Notes under the pieces: generated by a model
The model's database searches: none
Told to the model about the DNA's origin: nothing
Seen by the model: the letters and a program-made list of their open reading frames with translations, nothing else
DNA from: Aquitalea magnusonii
GTDB lineage: Bacteria; Pseudomonadota; Gammaproteobacteria; Burkholderiales; Chromobacteriaceae
Assembly: GCF_003202035.1 (NCBI RefSeq)
Contig: NZ_QJKC01000014.1
Location: 1 to 64,000, forward strand
DNA: 64,000 bases
Reading direction: 5' to 3'
Part shown: one piece after another, positions 18,009-26,536 of the stretch
Layout of the letters: the number at the start of each line of letters is the position of its first letter
Numbering within the stretch: position 1 is the stretch's first letter
Position numbers and translations under genes: made by a program

Positions 18009-19048
18009 CTTGCCGTTCTCCGGTGTCCCTGCCGGCGCGACAACATGCCACCGCGCCAGGGCCGGACGGTACTGCTGCGGCTCTGCCAGCCCAGCCAGTG
18101 CTGGCGCAAGGGCCGATAAGCGGCCGGCACCTGCAGCCGGCACAGCAGCATGCTGCTGCCCGCCAGCAGCAGCATGGCCCCGGCATGGTGGGCCAGCGCC
18201 AGGGGCAAGGGGTGCAGCCACAGCACATTGGCCACACCCAGCATAGGCTGCAGCAAGCCTAGCGCCAGAAGCAACAGCAATTGGCGACGCAGACCGGGTA
18301 TCGACCACAAACGCCAGCACAGCAGGCCCAGCACCAGCATCACCAGCAGCGCACCCAGCCGGTGCAGCCAGTGCATGGCAACCAGGCTGGCCATGGGCAA
18401 GGCTCCGCTCTGCAGCACAAAGGCGTCAGCCAGAGAAGATGATGGCCACCAACTGCCGTTGCAGCGGGGAAAACCCTGGCAGGCCAGCGCCGCCTGATGG
18501 GACGACACCCAGCCACCCAAAGCAATCTGCCCGGCCACCAAGCACAGCAACAGCCACGCCAGCCTGCGCTGGCCTGCCCTTACCCGCACGCCCGGCCAGC
18601 GGCTGCCGGCCGCCTGCCACAACAGCACGGCCAGCAGGCTCATGCCCAGCAACAGATGAGCGGTGACCACCAGCGGCTGCAGGCGCATGGTCACCGTCAA
18701 CATGCCCAGCAGCGCCTGAAGGGCCAAGAGCAGCAGCAGCAGGCCGGCGACACGCCGCTGCCGGCCGCTGCGCCAGGCTTGCAGCGCCTGCCACAGGATC
18801 AACAGCCCCAGACTGCCCGCCAGGTAGCGATGCAGCATTTCCTTCCAGGCCTTGTCCGGGCTGACCGGGCCATCCGGCTGCAGCTGCATGGCCTGCGCGA
18901 TGGCCGTGGCGGCATGGGCCGGACTGAGCCGGCCGTAACAACCCGGCCAATCCGGACAGCCGAGGCCGGCATCCGACAAACGCACATATGCCCCCAGCGG
19001 CAGGACCACACAGGCCAGCAGCAGGGCCAGCCAGGCCAGTTTTTTCAT
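17987..19048 (-). CDS. ctaA: Heme A synthase CtaA (COX15)
   Basis: A 353-residue protein with about eight membrane helices that converts heme o to heme a. It begins MKKLAWLALLLACVVLPLGAYVRLSDAGLGCPDWPGCYG, containing the family's N-terminal cysteine pair. Heme-ligand histidines lie in MLHRYLAGSLG, VTAHLLLG, MHWLHRLGALLV and LAHHAGAML. The ATG at 19048 has AGGAGGC upstream. The last 22 bp overlap ctaB. Confidence 0.94.
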   Translation of the reverse strand: MKKLAWLALLLACVVLPLGAYVRLSDAGLGCPDWPGCYGRLSPAHAATAIAQAMQLQPDGPVSPDKAWKEMLHRYLAGSLGLLILWQALQAWRSGRQRRVAGLLLLLLALQALLGMLTVTMRLQPLVVTAHLLLGMSLLAVLLWQAAGSRWPGVRVRAGQRRLAWLLLCLVAGQIALGGWVSSHQAALACQGFPRCNGSWWPSSSLADAFVLQSGALPMASLVAMHWLHRLGALLVMLVLGLLCWRLWSIPGLRRQLLLLLALGLLQPMLGVANVLWLHPLPLALAHHAGAMLLLAGSSMLLCRLQVPAAYRPLRQHWLGWQSRSSTVRPWRGGMLSRRQGHRRTARWPCLPV

Positions 19049-19091
19049 TGCGGCCTCCTTGCCAGCGCGCAACGCCGGCAGCTGCACGGCA

Positions 19092-19598
19092 TCATCCCAA
19101 GCCGTTGTTAACCTTCATCAGCTGTTGCACTTCCTTGATGATCTTGTCCGGACGCAGGGCATCCGGGTAAAACAGCACCTGGTTGCCCAGCGGGTCGATC
19201 AGGTAAAAACCGTCGGCTCGGGCCGGCAAGCGCTGGCGTGCCACGGCCAGCTGCACGAAGCCATCTGCCGCCACCGGTGCCGCCGCGCTATACAACAGCA
19301 CCCGCTGCAAGCGCCCGGCAGCTTCGCCCTGGGCCAGATGAATCTGCCGCATGGTGAACAGGCGCTGGCGGCATGCCCGCTCGCAACTGCCCTGAAACTG
19401 CCCGACCAGCACCCAGCGCTTGCCAGGCCAGTCCGCCCGGCTGGCGGCGGCAAAGGGCTGGATCGGCAGCAAGTCGCCGGCGCTGTTGCCGCCCTGCGGT
19501 GGCCAGTAGCGATAACTGAACCAGGCCGCCAGCAGCGGCAGCAGACAGAGCAGCACGATCAGCAGCAATACCAGCCGGCTGTAGCGTCCCGGGTTCAT
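19092..19598 (-). CDS. SCO-like membrane protein of the oxidase assembly cluster
   Basis: A 168-residue protein. One N-terminal membrane helix (about residues 8-27, SRLVLLLIVLLCLLPLLAAWFSY) is followed by a periplasmic domain. That domain has CERAC (CxxxC) in the position of the SCO copper motif, plus FYLIDPLGNQVLFYPD, as in thioredoxin-fold SCO relatives. It is a common but poorly named member of betaproteobacterial oxidase clusters. The start at 19598 has GGAGGAAG upstream and overlaps the SURF1 stop by 4 bp. A copper or redox role in oxidase assembly is inferred. Confidence 0.78.
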   Translation of the reverse strand: MNPGRYSRLVLLLIVLLCLLPLLAAWFSYRYWPPQGGNSAGDLLPIQPFAAASRADWPGKRWVLVGQFQGSCERACRQRLFTMRQIHLAQGEAAGRLQRVLLYSAAAPVAADGFVQLAVARQRLPARADGFYLIDPLGNQVLFYPDALRPDKIIKEVQQLMKVNNGLG

Positions 19599-20302
19599 CC
19601 CTTCCTCCATCTGCGCGGCCGCAGCAATAGCAGCAGGCATAGCGCCAGCACCGCCCATTGCAGGGCATAGGCAAAATGCCGCTGTGCCGACAAGGGGGGC
19701 TGCAGCGGCCACATCTGCAAACCCGGCAGCGCGGGCTGCAACACCAGCACGCCCTGGCGCCAGCGGCCCGGATACACCTGCGGCAAACTGGCCATGGCAA
19801 CCTCATCCACCCGGCCGGCAACACCGGACCGCGCGCCGGGCAAGGTCCAGCGCCCATGCCACGGCAACCATTGCCCGCGCAACTGCGGCGGCAGCAACAA
19901 GGCTGGCTGCGGGCGGGAATCAGCCAGCCAGCCCAGATCGAGCAGCAGCATGCTGTCATCCGCCAGCCGCACCGGCAGCAGCAGCCTGGCTCCCGGCTGC
20001 TCGTCCAGCAGGCTGTTGCCCAGCTGGATCACCGGCCCCAGCGGGCGGGCCCCTGCCACGCTGCGGCGGGAATAATCCGGGGACTGGGTCAGCGGCACCG
20101 CCGACCACGCCTGCAGCGGCTGGCTGCCCGCCCGTGCCAGCGCCTGTTCACGCTGCAAGGCATCGCGGCCACGCAACACCTGCCAGCAGGCCAATACAAA
20201 AGGTAACAACACACAGAGCAACAGAAGCCCACGACTACGCTTTTTGCCACTAGACTGAAAGCATGTTTTTGCAGGCGCAGCAGCACCGGAGGGCTCAGCC
20301 AT
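19595..20302 (-). CDS. SURF1-family cytochrome oxidase assembly protein
   Basis: About 235 residues. A membrane helix lies near residues 25-42 (RGLLLLCVLLPFVLACWQVLRG), the central region is periplasmic, and a second helix comes near the end (FAYALQWAVLALCLLLLL). FAYALQWAVLA is the conserved SURF1 C-terminal motif. SURF1 helps place heme a in subunit I. The start is uncertain: the ATG at 20302 shares the CATG tetranucleotide with the opposite-strand DUF2909 start, and no good Shine-Dalgarno is present; an ATG four codons upstream is possible. Confidence 0.86.
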   Translation of the reverse strand: MAEPSGAAAPAKTCFQSSGKKRSRGLLLLCVLLPFVLACWQVLRGRDALQREQALARAGSQPLQAWSAVPLTQSPDYSRRSVAGARPLGPVIQLGNSLLDEQPGARLLLPVRLADDSMLLLDLGWLADSRPQPALLLPPQLRGQWLPWHGRWTLPGARSGVAGRVDEVAMASLPQVYPGRWRQGVLVLQPALPGLQMWPLQPPLSAQRHFAYALQWAVLALCLLLLLRPRRWRKG

Positions 20303-20501
20303 GAAAATCGTCATCGTCTTTTTGCTTGCCTGCATCGTGCTGGCCCTGTTCTGGGGGCTGTCCGGCCTGCTCAAGGCCGAGTCCGGCTCACAGCGGCTGA
20401 TCCGTTCGCTGACCCTGCGGCTTGGCTTGTCCATTGGCCTGTTCATCCTGCTGTTGCTGGGCGTGCTGTTTGGCTGGTGGCGTCCGCATCAGCCCAGCTA
20501 G
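20301..20501 (+). CDS. Twin transmembrane protein, DUF2909 family
   Basis: A 66-residue protein with two membrane helices (residues about 2-22 and 42-60) joined by a basic loop, RLIRSLTLRLGLS. This is the typical DUF2909 pattern found in betaproteobacterial oxidase clusters. A strong Shine-Dalgarno GGAGGG lies 7 nt before the ATG at 20301. It is the only plus-strand gene in the cta cluster: divergent from SURF1 with overlapping start codons, and convergent with ctaE 11 bp away. Confidence 0.83.
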   Translation: MKIVIVFLLACIVLALFWGLSGLLKAESGSQRLIRSLTLRLGLSIGLFILLLLGVLFGWWRPHQPS

Positions 20502-20512
20502 GCTGGCTGCGG

Positions 20513-21376
20513 CTACAGGCAGTAGACGAAGACAAACAGCAGCAGCCACACCACATCGACAAAATGCCAATACCAGGCCGCCGCCTCGAAAGCGAAATGG
20601 TGTTGCTGGTCGAAGTGTCCGCGCAGCACCCGCAACCACACCACCAGCAGGATGACACTGCCCAGCAAGACGTGCAGGCCGTGCAGGCCGGTCAGCATGT
20701 AGAAGGTCATGCCGTAGCCTCCCGCCGACAATGTCAGCTGCTGTGCCGTCCAGGCATGGTGGTATTCGATGGCCTGCAGGCAGAGAAACCCCAGCCCCAG
20801 CACGATGGTGATCAACAGGCCCAGCTTCAGTTGCGCCCGTCGCCCCAGTAGCAGGCCCCAGTGCGCCCAGGTCAGGCTGACCGCGGAAGACAGCAGGATC
20901 AGCGTATTGAGCGCCGGCAGCCCCCAGGCTTCCATGGCCTGATAAGCCGGCCCCGCCACCGGGGCGGTCTGCAGCGGCCAGCTGGCGGAAAAATCCGGAT
21001 AGAGCAATTTGTAATCCAGGCTGCCCAGCGTCGGCAGCGCCACCTGGCGCACCCAGAACAGCGCGGCAAAGAATGCGCCAAACAGCATGACTTCCGAGAA
21101 AATGAACCAGCCCATGCCCCAGCGGAAGGACAGCGCCTCCTGCCCGTGATAGCGGCCGCCCACGCTCTCGCGGATGACATCGCCAAACCAGCCGCACAGC
21201 ATGCGCAGCAGGATCAGCCCACCCAGCGCCAGCAACCACCAGCCCGGCAGCATGCCGTTCAGCGCACAAGCCGCGCCCAGTCCCAGGCAGAACAGTGCCA
21301 CGGCACCCAGCAGTGGCCAGCGTGACGGGGCGGGGACGAAATACTGCGCCGGCCCATGCTCATCCAGTAGCGCCAT
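20513..21376 (-). CDS. ctaE: Cytochrome c oxidase subunit III
   Basis: A 287-residue integral membrane protein with seven helices. FSEVMLFGAFFAALFW holds the conserved Glu, and YGMTFYMLTGLHGLHVLLG and AAAWYWHFVDVVWLLLFVFVY are family hallmarks. It stabilises the catalytic subunits and may help proton uptake. It follows the small DUF2970 gene by 10 bp. Confidence 0.96.
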   Translation of the reverse strand: MALLDEHGPAQYFVPAPSRWPLLGAVALFCLGLGAACALNGMLPGWWLLALGGLILLRMLCGWFGDVIRESVGGRYHGQEALSFRWGMGWFIFSEVMLFGAFFAALFWVRQVALPTLGSLDYKLLYPDFSASWPLQTAPVAGPAYQAMEAWGLPALNTLILLSSAVSLTWAHWGLLLGRRAQLKLGLLITIVLGLGFLCLQAIEYHHAWTAQQLTLSAGGYGMTFYMLTGLHGLHVLLGSVILLVVWLRVLRGHFDQQHHFAFEAAAWYWHFVDVVWLLLFVFVYCL

Positions 21377-21386
21377 GATGCTCTCC

Positions 21387-21563
21387 TCAATGGCTGATCC
21401 AGTTCACCAGTAGCAGCAGCAAGCCGATAAGGGCCGCCACCAGCAACAAGGCGGTGGCAATCAGCTGCAGCGGCCGCAGGTGTCCATCCTGCTGTGCCGC
21501 CTGCTGCCGGCGGATACCGGCAAACGCCGCCAGCACCGCCAGCACGCCACGCCACCAGCTCAT
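21387..21563 (-). CDS. DUF2970 family small membrane protein
   Basis: A 58-residue protein, MSWWRGVLAVLAAFAGIRRQ... ending LLLLLVNWISH. A short N-terminal region with AFAGIRR resembles the AFFGVR motif of DUF2970. It is followed by one membrane helix (LIATALLLVAALIGLLLLLV). The ATG at 21563 overlaps the ctaG stop by 4 bp, and the stop is 10 bp before ctaE. This position between ctaG and ctaE is where betaproteobacteria carry such a gene. Its function is unknown. Confidence 0.82.
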   Translation of the reverse strand: MSWWRGVLAVLAAFAGIRRQQAAQQDGHLRPLQLIATALLLVAALIGLLLLLVNWISH

Positions 21564-22105
21564 GGCCTGGCCTCCCCCTGCGGTACATCGAACACGCTGT
21601 ACGACAGGGTGATGCTGTCTATCGCGGCCGGCAGCGCCCGGTCTATCACCAGCACCACCGGAAAACGCCGTGTCTCACCCGGCTGAAACAGCTGCTGGCG
21701 CAAACAGAAGCACTCCAGCTTCTTGACATAAGCCGCCGCCTCGGCCGGCAGATAGCGCGGAATCGCCTGCCCCACCACCTGCTGCCGGCTGTTATTGCGC
21801 AGCTCGTACTGCAGCTGGATGAACTGCCCGGTTTTCACCTGCAGCCGCGATTGCAGCGGCCTTACCTGCCAGGGCAGGCCCGGCTGCACCATGGCATCCA
21901 GTTGCAGCACCACCGGCCGTGCCGCGACCTGTGCCGCATCCCGGCCCGGCATGGCATCGGCCACCACCACCCGGTTCAGACCGGTCACCTCGCAAATCAC
22001 CCGGTACAGCGGCACCAGCCCCCAGGCAAAACCGAACATCAGCAACACCAGCAGCAGCAACCTGCGCAACAGGGTGAGATTGGCTGCCTGCATACCGCTG
22101 GCCAT
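21560..22105 (-). CDS. ctaG: Cytochrome c oxidase assembly protein CtaG (COX11)
   Basis: A 181-residue copper chaperone for the CuB site of subunit I. One N-terminal membrane helix (RRLLLLVLLMFGFAWGLVPLYRVICEVTGLN) is followed by a periplasmic beta domain. The copper-binding LECFCL motif (CxC) near residue 125 is present. The ATG at 22105 is preceded by GGGAGA. It lies 14 bp after ctaD and overlaps the DUF2970 gene. Confidence 0.94.
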   Translation of the reverse strand: MASGMQAANLTLLRRLLLLVLLMFGFAWGLVPLYRVICEVTGLNRVVVADAMPGRDAAQVAARPVVLQLDAMVQPGLPWQVRPLQSRLQVKTGQFIQLQYELRNNSRQQVVGQAIPRYLPAEAAAYVKKLECFCLRQQLFQPGETRRFPVVLVIDRALPAAIDSITLSYSVFDVPQGEARP

Positions 22106-22119
22106 GGTGGTCTCCCGCG

Positions 22120-23745
22120 CTAGCCGTGCTTGCCGCCCTGCATGGCGACCACCACGCCGTTTTCCGCCACATCCAGCTGCGGAGCCTCGCTGAAGCTGTG
22201 ATACGGCGCAGGCGTCGGCAGCCGCCACTCCAGGGTATTGCCCCCCTCCCACGGTTGCTGGGCAGCCGTTTTGCCATGGCGCAGCGAGTACAGGATGTTC
22301 ACCAGGAAAATCAGCTGGCCCAGGCCGAACATGAAGGCACCAACGCTGGCAATCTGGTTGAACTGGGTAAATTGCAGTGCGTAGTCGGGAATGCGCCGCG
22401 GCATGCCGGCCAGGCCAAGAAAATGCATGGGAAAGAAGGTGACGTTGAACCACAGCAGCGACCACCAGAAATGCAGCCGCCCCAGGCGCTCGCTATACAT
22501 CTTGCCGGTCATCTTGGGAAACCAGTAATACACGGCGGAAAACAGGCTGAACAAGGCACCGGCCACCAGCACGTAATGAAAATGCGCCACCACGTAGTAG
22601 CTGCCATGCAGCTGCACGTCGACTGCGGCCACGCTGAGCGTGACGCCGGACAGCCCGCCAATGGTGAACAGCAGGATGAAACCGATGGCAAACAGCATGG
22701 GGGTTTCAAAGCTCATGCTGCCTTCCCACATGGTGGCTATCCAGTTGAATACCTTCACCCCGGTGGGCACGGCGATCAGCATGGTGGCGTACATGAAAAA
22801 CAGCTGGGCGGTAGCCGGCATGCCGGTGACAAACATGTGGTGCGCCCACACCATGAAGGACAGCACGCCAATCGAGCTGGTGGCATACACCATGGAGGTG
22901 TAGCCAAACAGCGGCTTGCGGGCAAAGGTGGGAATCACCTGGCTGACTATGCCGAAGGCCGGCAAGGCCATGATGTAGACCTCGGGATGGCCGAAAAACC
23001 AGAACACATGCTGGTAGAGGATGGGGTCGCCGCCACCGGCGGCATTGAAAAAATGCGTGCCGAAGTGGCGGTCGGTCAGCACCATGGTCACCGCACCGGC
23101 CAGCACCGGCATGACGGCGATGATGAGATAGGCGGTAATCAGGCTGGCCCAGGCAAACATCGGCATCTTCATCATACCCATGCCGGGGGCGCGCAGATTG
23201 ATGATGGTGACCACGATATTGATGGCCCCCATGATGGAGCTGATACCCAGGATATGGATGGCAAAAATGGTCAGATCCATGCCCATGCCCAGCTGCACCG
23301 ACAAGGGCGCATACAGCGTCCAGCCGGCCGCCGCGGCGCCGCCAGGCACCACAAAGGACAGCAGCAACAAGGCCATGGCCGGTGGCAACAGCCAGAAGCT
23401 CCAGTTATTCATGCGGGCAAAGGCCATGTCCGGCGCACCTATCATCAGCGGCAGCATCCAGTTGGCCAGGCCGGTAAAGGCCGGCATGATGGCGCCGAAC
23501 ACCATGATCAGCCCATGCAGGGTGGTGAGCTGGTTGAACAACTCCGGCTGGAAAAACTGCAGGCCGGGGCGAAACAGTTCGGCCCTTATGCACAGGGCCA
23601 GCACCCCGCCCACCAGAAACATGCAGAAGGCAAACCACAGATACAGCGAACCGATGTCCTTGTGATTGGTGGCAAACAGCCAGCGCCGCCAGCCATGCGG
23701 CCGGTGCGACTGCTGCGGTACTGCTGCAAGACCGGCAATAGCCAT
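22120..23745 (-). CDS. ctaD: Cytochrome c oxidase subunit I
   Basis: A 541-residue heme-copper oxidase core subunit with twelve helices. Heme a and CuB ligands are visible: HGLIMVFGAIMPA, WFFGHPEVYIMALPAFG (His-Tyr crosslink region), WAHHMFVTGM and VAHFHYVLVAGALFSLF. ATNHKDIGSLYLWF at the N-terminus is diagnostic of the aa3 family. The start at 23745 follows a GAGGAGGGC-type Shine-Dalgarno. The frame is open further upstream only because it overlaps ctaC in another frame. Confidence 0.97.
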   Translation of the reverse strand: MAIAGLAAVPQQSHRPHGWRRWLFATNHKDIGSLYLWFAFCMFLVGGVLALCIRAELFRPGLQFFQPELFNQLTTLHGLIMVFGAIMPAFTGLANWMLPLMIGAPDMAFARMNNWSFWLLPPAMALLLLSFVVPGGAAAAGWTLYAPLSVQLGMGMDLTIFAIHILGISSIMGAINIVVTIINLRAPGMGMMKMPMFAWASLITAYLIIAVMPVLAGAVTMVLTDRHFGTHFFNAAGGGDPILYQHVFWFFGHPEVYIMALPAFGIVSQVIPTFARKPLFGYTSMVYATSSIGVLSFMVWAHHMFVTGMPATAQLFFMYATMLIAVPTGVKVFNWIATMWEGSMSFETPMLFAIGFILLFTIGGLSGVTLSVAAVDVQLHGSYYVVAHFHYVLVAGALFSLFSAVYYWFPKMTGKMYSERLGRLHFWWSLLWFNVTFFPMHFLGLAGMPRRIPDYALQFTQFNQIASVGAFMFGLGQLIFLVNILYSLRHGKTAAQQPWEGGNTLEWRLPTPAPYHSFSEAPQLDVAENGVVVAMQGGKHG

Positions 23746-23755
23746 GCTGCCCTCC

Positions 23756-24892
23756 TCAGGATGCGGCACCGGCACGGGCGGCCCTGATCTCGGCCGGCTG
23801 CACCAGTTGCCCGGTGTGATTACCCCAGGCATTGCGCTCGTAGCTGATGACCGCCGCGATGTCGGTATCGGACAACTGCTTGCCCCAGGCCTGCATGGCG
23901 GGATTTTTCTGGCTGCCATTGAGCACGATATTGATATGGCCGGCCTTGTCGCCATTGACCACGGGCGAACCATCCAGCGCCGGGAAACTGCCAGGGATGC
24001 CCTTGCCGTTCGCCTGATGGCAGGGAATGCAGTTCTGGCCATACACCTTCTCACCACGCTCGCGCAGCGCCGCCAGCGTCCATACCCGGGTCGGGTCGTC
24101 AGCACTGGCTGCCGCCTGCTTCAGCCGCGCATCGCGCCAGCGCGCATAGTCCTCAGGGCTGCGCGCCTCCACCACGATGGGCATGAAGCCATGGTCCTTG
24201 CCGCACAGCTCGGAACACTGGCCGCGATAAATGCCGGGGGTATCCACCATGAACCAGGCATCGCGCAGAAAACCGGGAATGGCATCCTGCTTGATGCCCA
24301 GCTGCGGCACCCACCAGGAGTGGATGACATCGTTGGCCGTCAGCAGCAGCCGCACCTTGCGCCCGGTGGGCACCACCAGCGGCTCATCCACTTCCAGCAG
24401 ATAATTGGCCGGTTTGGCTGCCGTACCGGCAATGGCACTGGCAGGCGTGGCCAGATGGCTCATGAAGCCGAAATTGTCGTCGAGATAGTCGTAACGCCAC
24501 TTCCACTGATAGCCGGTGATCTTGATGGTCAGCTCCTCGCCGCGCGTGCTTTTCTGGTTCAGCACCGCCCGGGTCGCCGGCCAGGCGATCAGCAGCAGGA
24601 TCAGCAGTGGAATCAGCGTCCAGATGATTTCCACCGTGGTGTTCTCGTGAAATAGTCTGGCGGCGTGGCCGGCTGACTTGCGATGACGCACGATGGCATA
24701 CAGCATGACGGCCAGCACCAGCAGGAAGATGCCGCCGGTCACCAGCAGCAGCATGGTGTGCAGATCGTATTCCAGGCGGGCAAGCGAGGTGGCGGGGGCT
24801 TGCAGATTGATGGCCGCGCCCCGGGCCTGCATGGCGGTGCAGGCAAGCAGGCTGCTGGCAGCGGTACGGCCCGGCAGGTACCGGCAGGACAT
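23756..24892 (-). CDS. ctaC: Cytochrome c oxidase subunit II with C-terminal cytochrome c domain
   Basis: A 378-residue protein. After a signal sequence come two membrane helices, then the cupredoxin CuA domain with HSWWVPQLGIKQDAIPG and the CuA ligands GQCSELCGKDHGFMP. A C-terminal cytochrome c domain follows, with CIPCH (residues about 298-302) and an axial Met in the NPAMQAWG region. This makes it a caa3-like subunit II that carries its own heme c. The ATG at 24892 has a GAGGGGGGG Shine-Dalgarno; an ATG 15 codons upstream is less likely. It is the first gene of the oxidase operon. Confidence 0.94.
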   Translation of the reverse strand: MSCRYLPGRTAASSLLACTAMQARGAAINLQAPATSLARLEYDLHTMLLLVTGGIFLLVLAVMLYAIVRHRKSAGHAARLFHENTTVEIIWTLIPLLILLLIAWPATRAVLNQKSTRGEELTIKITGYQWKWRYDYLDDNFGFMSHLATPASAIAGTAAKPANYLLEVDEPLVVPTGRKVRLLLTANDVIHSWWVPQLGIKQDAIPGFLRDAWFMVDTPGIYRGQCSELCGKDHGFMPIVVEARSPEDYARWRDARLKQAAASADDPTRVWTLAALRERGEKVYGQNCIPCHQANGKGIPGSFPALDGSPVVNGDKAGHINIVLNGSQKNPAMQAWGKQLSDTDIAAVISYERNAWGNHTGQLVQPAEIRAARAGAAS

Positions 24893-25255
24893 GGCCCCCC
24901 CTCTCTGGCCAGCCGGCTGTGACACTGGCCTTTTCAAGCGCTGACATTAACAATCATCAGCAGCTGCTTGAAATCCTAGGTCACCCGCAGATAAAAACAA
25001 GAATCTTTCATGATGCAATGCAAAAGGCAATCTTCATACCAAAAGCATAAACTTGTAATTGGAATGAGATGACAAATAATGAGGATACACCTAGCGCTTT
25101 TTGGCTAAGAGCCACGCACAACACCGCGCAGAGGCCCCGGCTCAGGGCGGGCTGACGCAGACAGCACCAGCACAATGGCCAGGAGGCACAACGCCGGGGT
25201 GGTGGGTTTTGTCAGTGGGTCTAAAACGCAAGCAGTCCAGACGGCAACTCAGATC
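24893..25255. promoter_or_regulatory. Divergent intergenic region between ctaC and the HD-GYP gene
   Basis: About 360 bases. The part from 24940 to 25100 is AT-rich and should hold the ctaC promoter and possibly that of the HD-GYP gene. No strong palindrome or terminator was found. If the HD-GYP gene starts at the earlier ATG (25175), the last 80 bases are coding. Confidence 0.4.
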
Positions 25256-26527
25256 ATGTCCAATGCCAGCCGTGCGCAATACAGCGCCAATCCGCATTTC
25301 CTGCACACCCTGTCCGGCCTGCTGGCCAGACAGGCCATTGTGGTGGAGCATGCCATCAGCGCACCCGATGGCAGCATTCTGTTGACCAGTGGCAGCCGCC
25401 TGCAGCCACGGCATTTCCAGCTGCTGCCACAGCAGCAGCTGCGCTCGCCACTGGAATCCAGCCTGGCTCTGCCTGATTTTGCCGCACACCGCCTGTTACG
25501 GGAAAAGAGCGACCAGCTGCTGGCCGATCAAGCACTGTTACAACTGCTGCTGCAAAAAACAACACACCGGCATGCCTGCCTGGCCGTGTTGGAAAACCTG
25601 CCCCTCAATCCTGCCCTCACCGTCTTGCTGGCCATGCTGGATCAACAACAGCTGCTGGAACACGGCCTGCTGTGCTGCCTGTTCAGTCTGGGACTGGCCT
25701 TGCGCACCGGGCAATCCAGCGCGCTGCTGGAACAAATCGCCCTGGCCGCACTGTTCCATGACATCGGCGAACTGTATCTGGATGCCGGACACCCAGCCCA
25801 AGTGGCCGTGGGCAGCGCGCCGCTTGCATGGCGGCACCGCATGGTGCATCCGCTGATTGCTTACCGGCAGATGCTGCAATTGGGTCAGCATCCGCAGCTG
25901 GAGGCCATTGCCCTGGCCATGCTGCAGCATCACGAGCGGCTGGATGGCAGCGGCTACCCGCGCCGGGAAAAGGAAAAACAGCTGGGCATTGCCGGCCAGC
26001 TGATCGCGGTGGCCGACCTTAGCTGCCGGCTGCTGCAGAAAAGCCACCCCGGCCAGCGGCTGGATATTGCCTTGCGCATCATCCCCGGCGAATTTCACCG
26101 CCCGGCGGTGGCGGTGATGCACCGCGCACTGCAGCAGCTGGACAAGGACACGGCGGCCATGCCGACGTCGGCGCAGGCGATGGCGGCATTGCATGCGCTG
26201 CTCAAGCGCATCGGCGAAATCACCCACCTGCTGCTCAATCTGCAGGAAGAAACGCTGACGGCGGCTGGTCAGGCGGCGCTCGGCCGCTGCATGGGCCAGT
26301 TTGATACCATCCAGCGCTCGCTGTTCAGCACCGGCATGCAAGCCAGCCAGCCGCTGGCGCAGGAGGAGGATCTGCAGCTGGAGATTCTGCTGGTGACCGA
26401 GGAAATCAACTGGCGGCTACGCAATCTGGGCCGCGATCTGAGTCTGGCCCAGGACAAGCTGGGCCCGGATGATGCCATGCTGTTCCAGTCACTCAGCAGT
26501 GTGTTGCTGGCCGGCACGCCGGCTTGA
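25256..26527 (+). CDS. HD-GYP domain protein, probable cyclic-di-GMP phosphodiesterase
   Basis: A 423-residue cytoplasmic protein without membrane segments. The HD-GYP core is in the middle: LFHDIGELYLD (HD), MVHPLIAYRQML (His), AMLQHHERLDGSGYPR (HHE and DGSGYP) and IAVADLSCRLL. All metal ligands appear present, but the Lys of the usual HDIGK is Glu. The first 150 residues contain no recognised sensor domain, and the C-terminal 120 residues are helical. It should degrade cyclic di-GMP. The start is uncertain: ATG 25256 (MSNASRAQYSANPHFL) looks family-like, and ATG 25175 is the outermost option. No good Shine-Dalgarno is seen at either. Confidence 0.83.
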   Translation: MSNASRAQYSANPHFLHTLSGLLARQAIVVEHAISAPDGSILLTSGSRLQPRHFQLLPQQQLRSPLESSLALPDFAAHRLLREKSDQLLADQALLQLLLQKTTHRHACLAVLENLPLNPALTVLLAMLDQQQLLEHGLLCCLFSLGLALRTGQSSALLEQIALAALFHDIGELYLDAGHPAQVAVGSAPLAWRHRMVHPLIAYRQMLQLGQHPQLEAIALAMLQHHERLDGSGYPRREKEKQLGIAGQLIAVADLSCRLLQKSHPGQRLDIALRIIPGEFHRPAVAVMHRALQQLDKDTAAMPTSAQAMAALHALLKRIGEITHLLLNLQEETLTAAGQAALGRCMGQFDTIQRSLFSTGMQASQPLAQEEDLQLEILLVTEEINWRLRNLGRDLSLAQDKLGPDDAMLFQSLSSVLLAGTPA

Positions 26528-26536
26528 GCGCACCGC

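Noticed and set aside
22126-23787. 553-codon plus-strand open frame opposite ctaD
   Set aside because: An antisense shadow dominated by His and Gln; ctaD is unambiguous.
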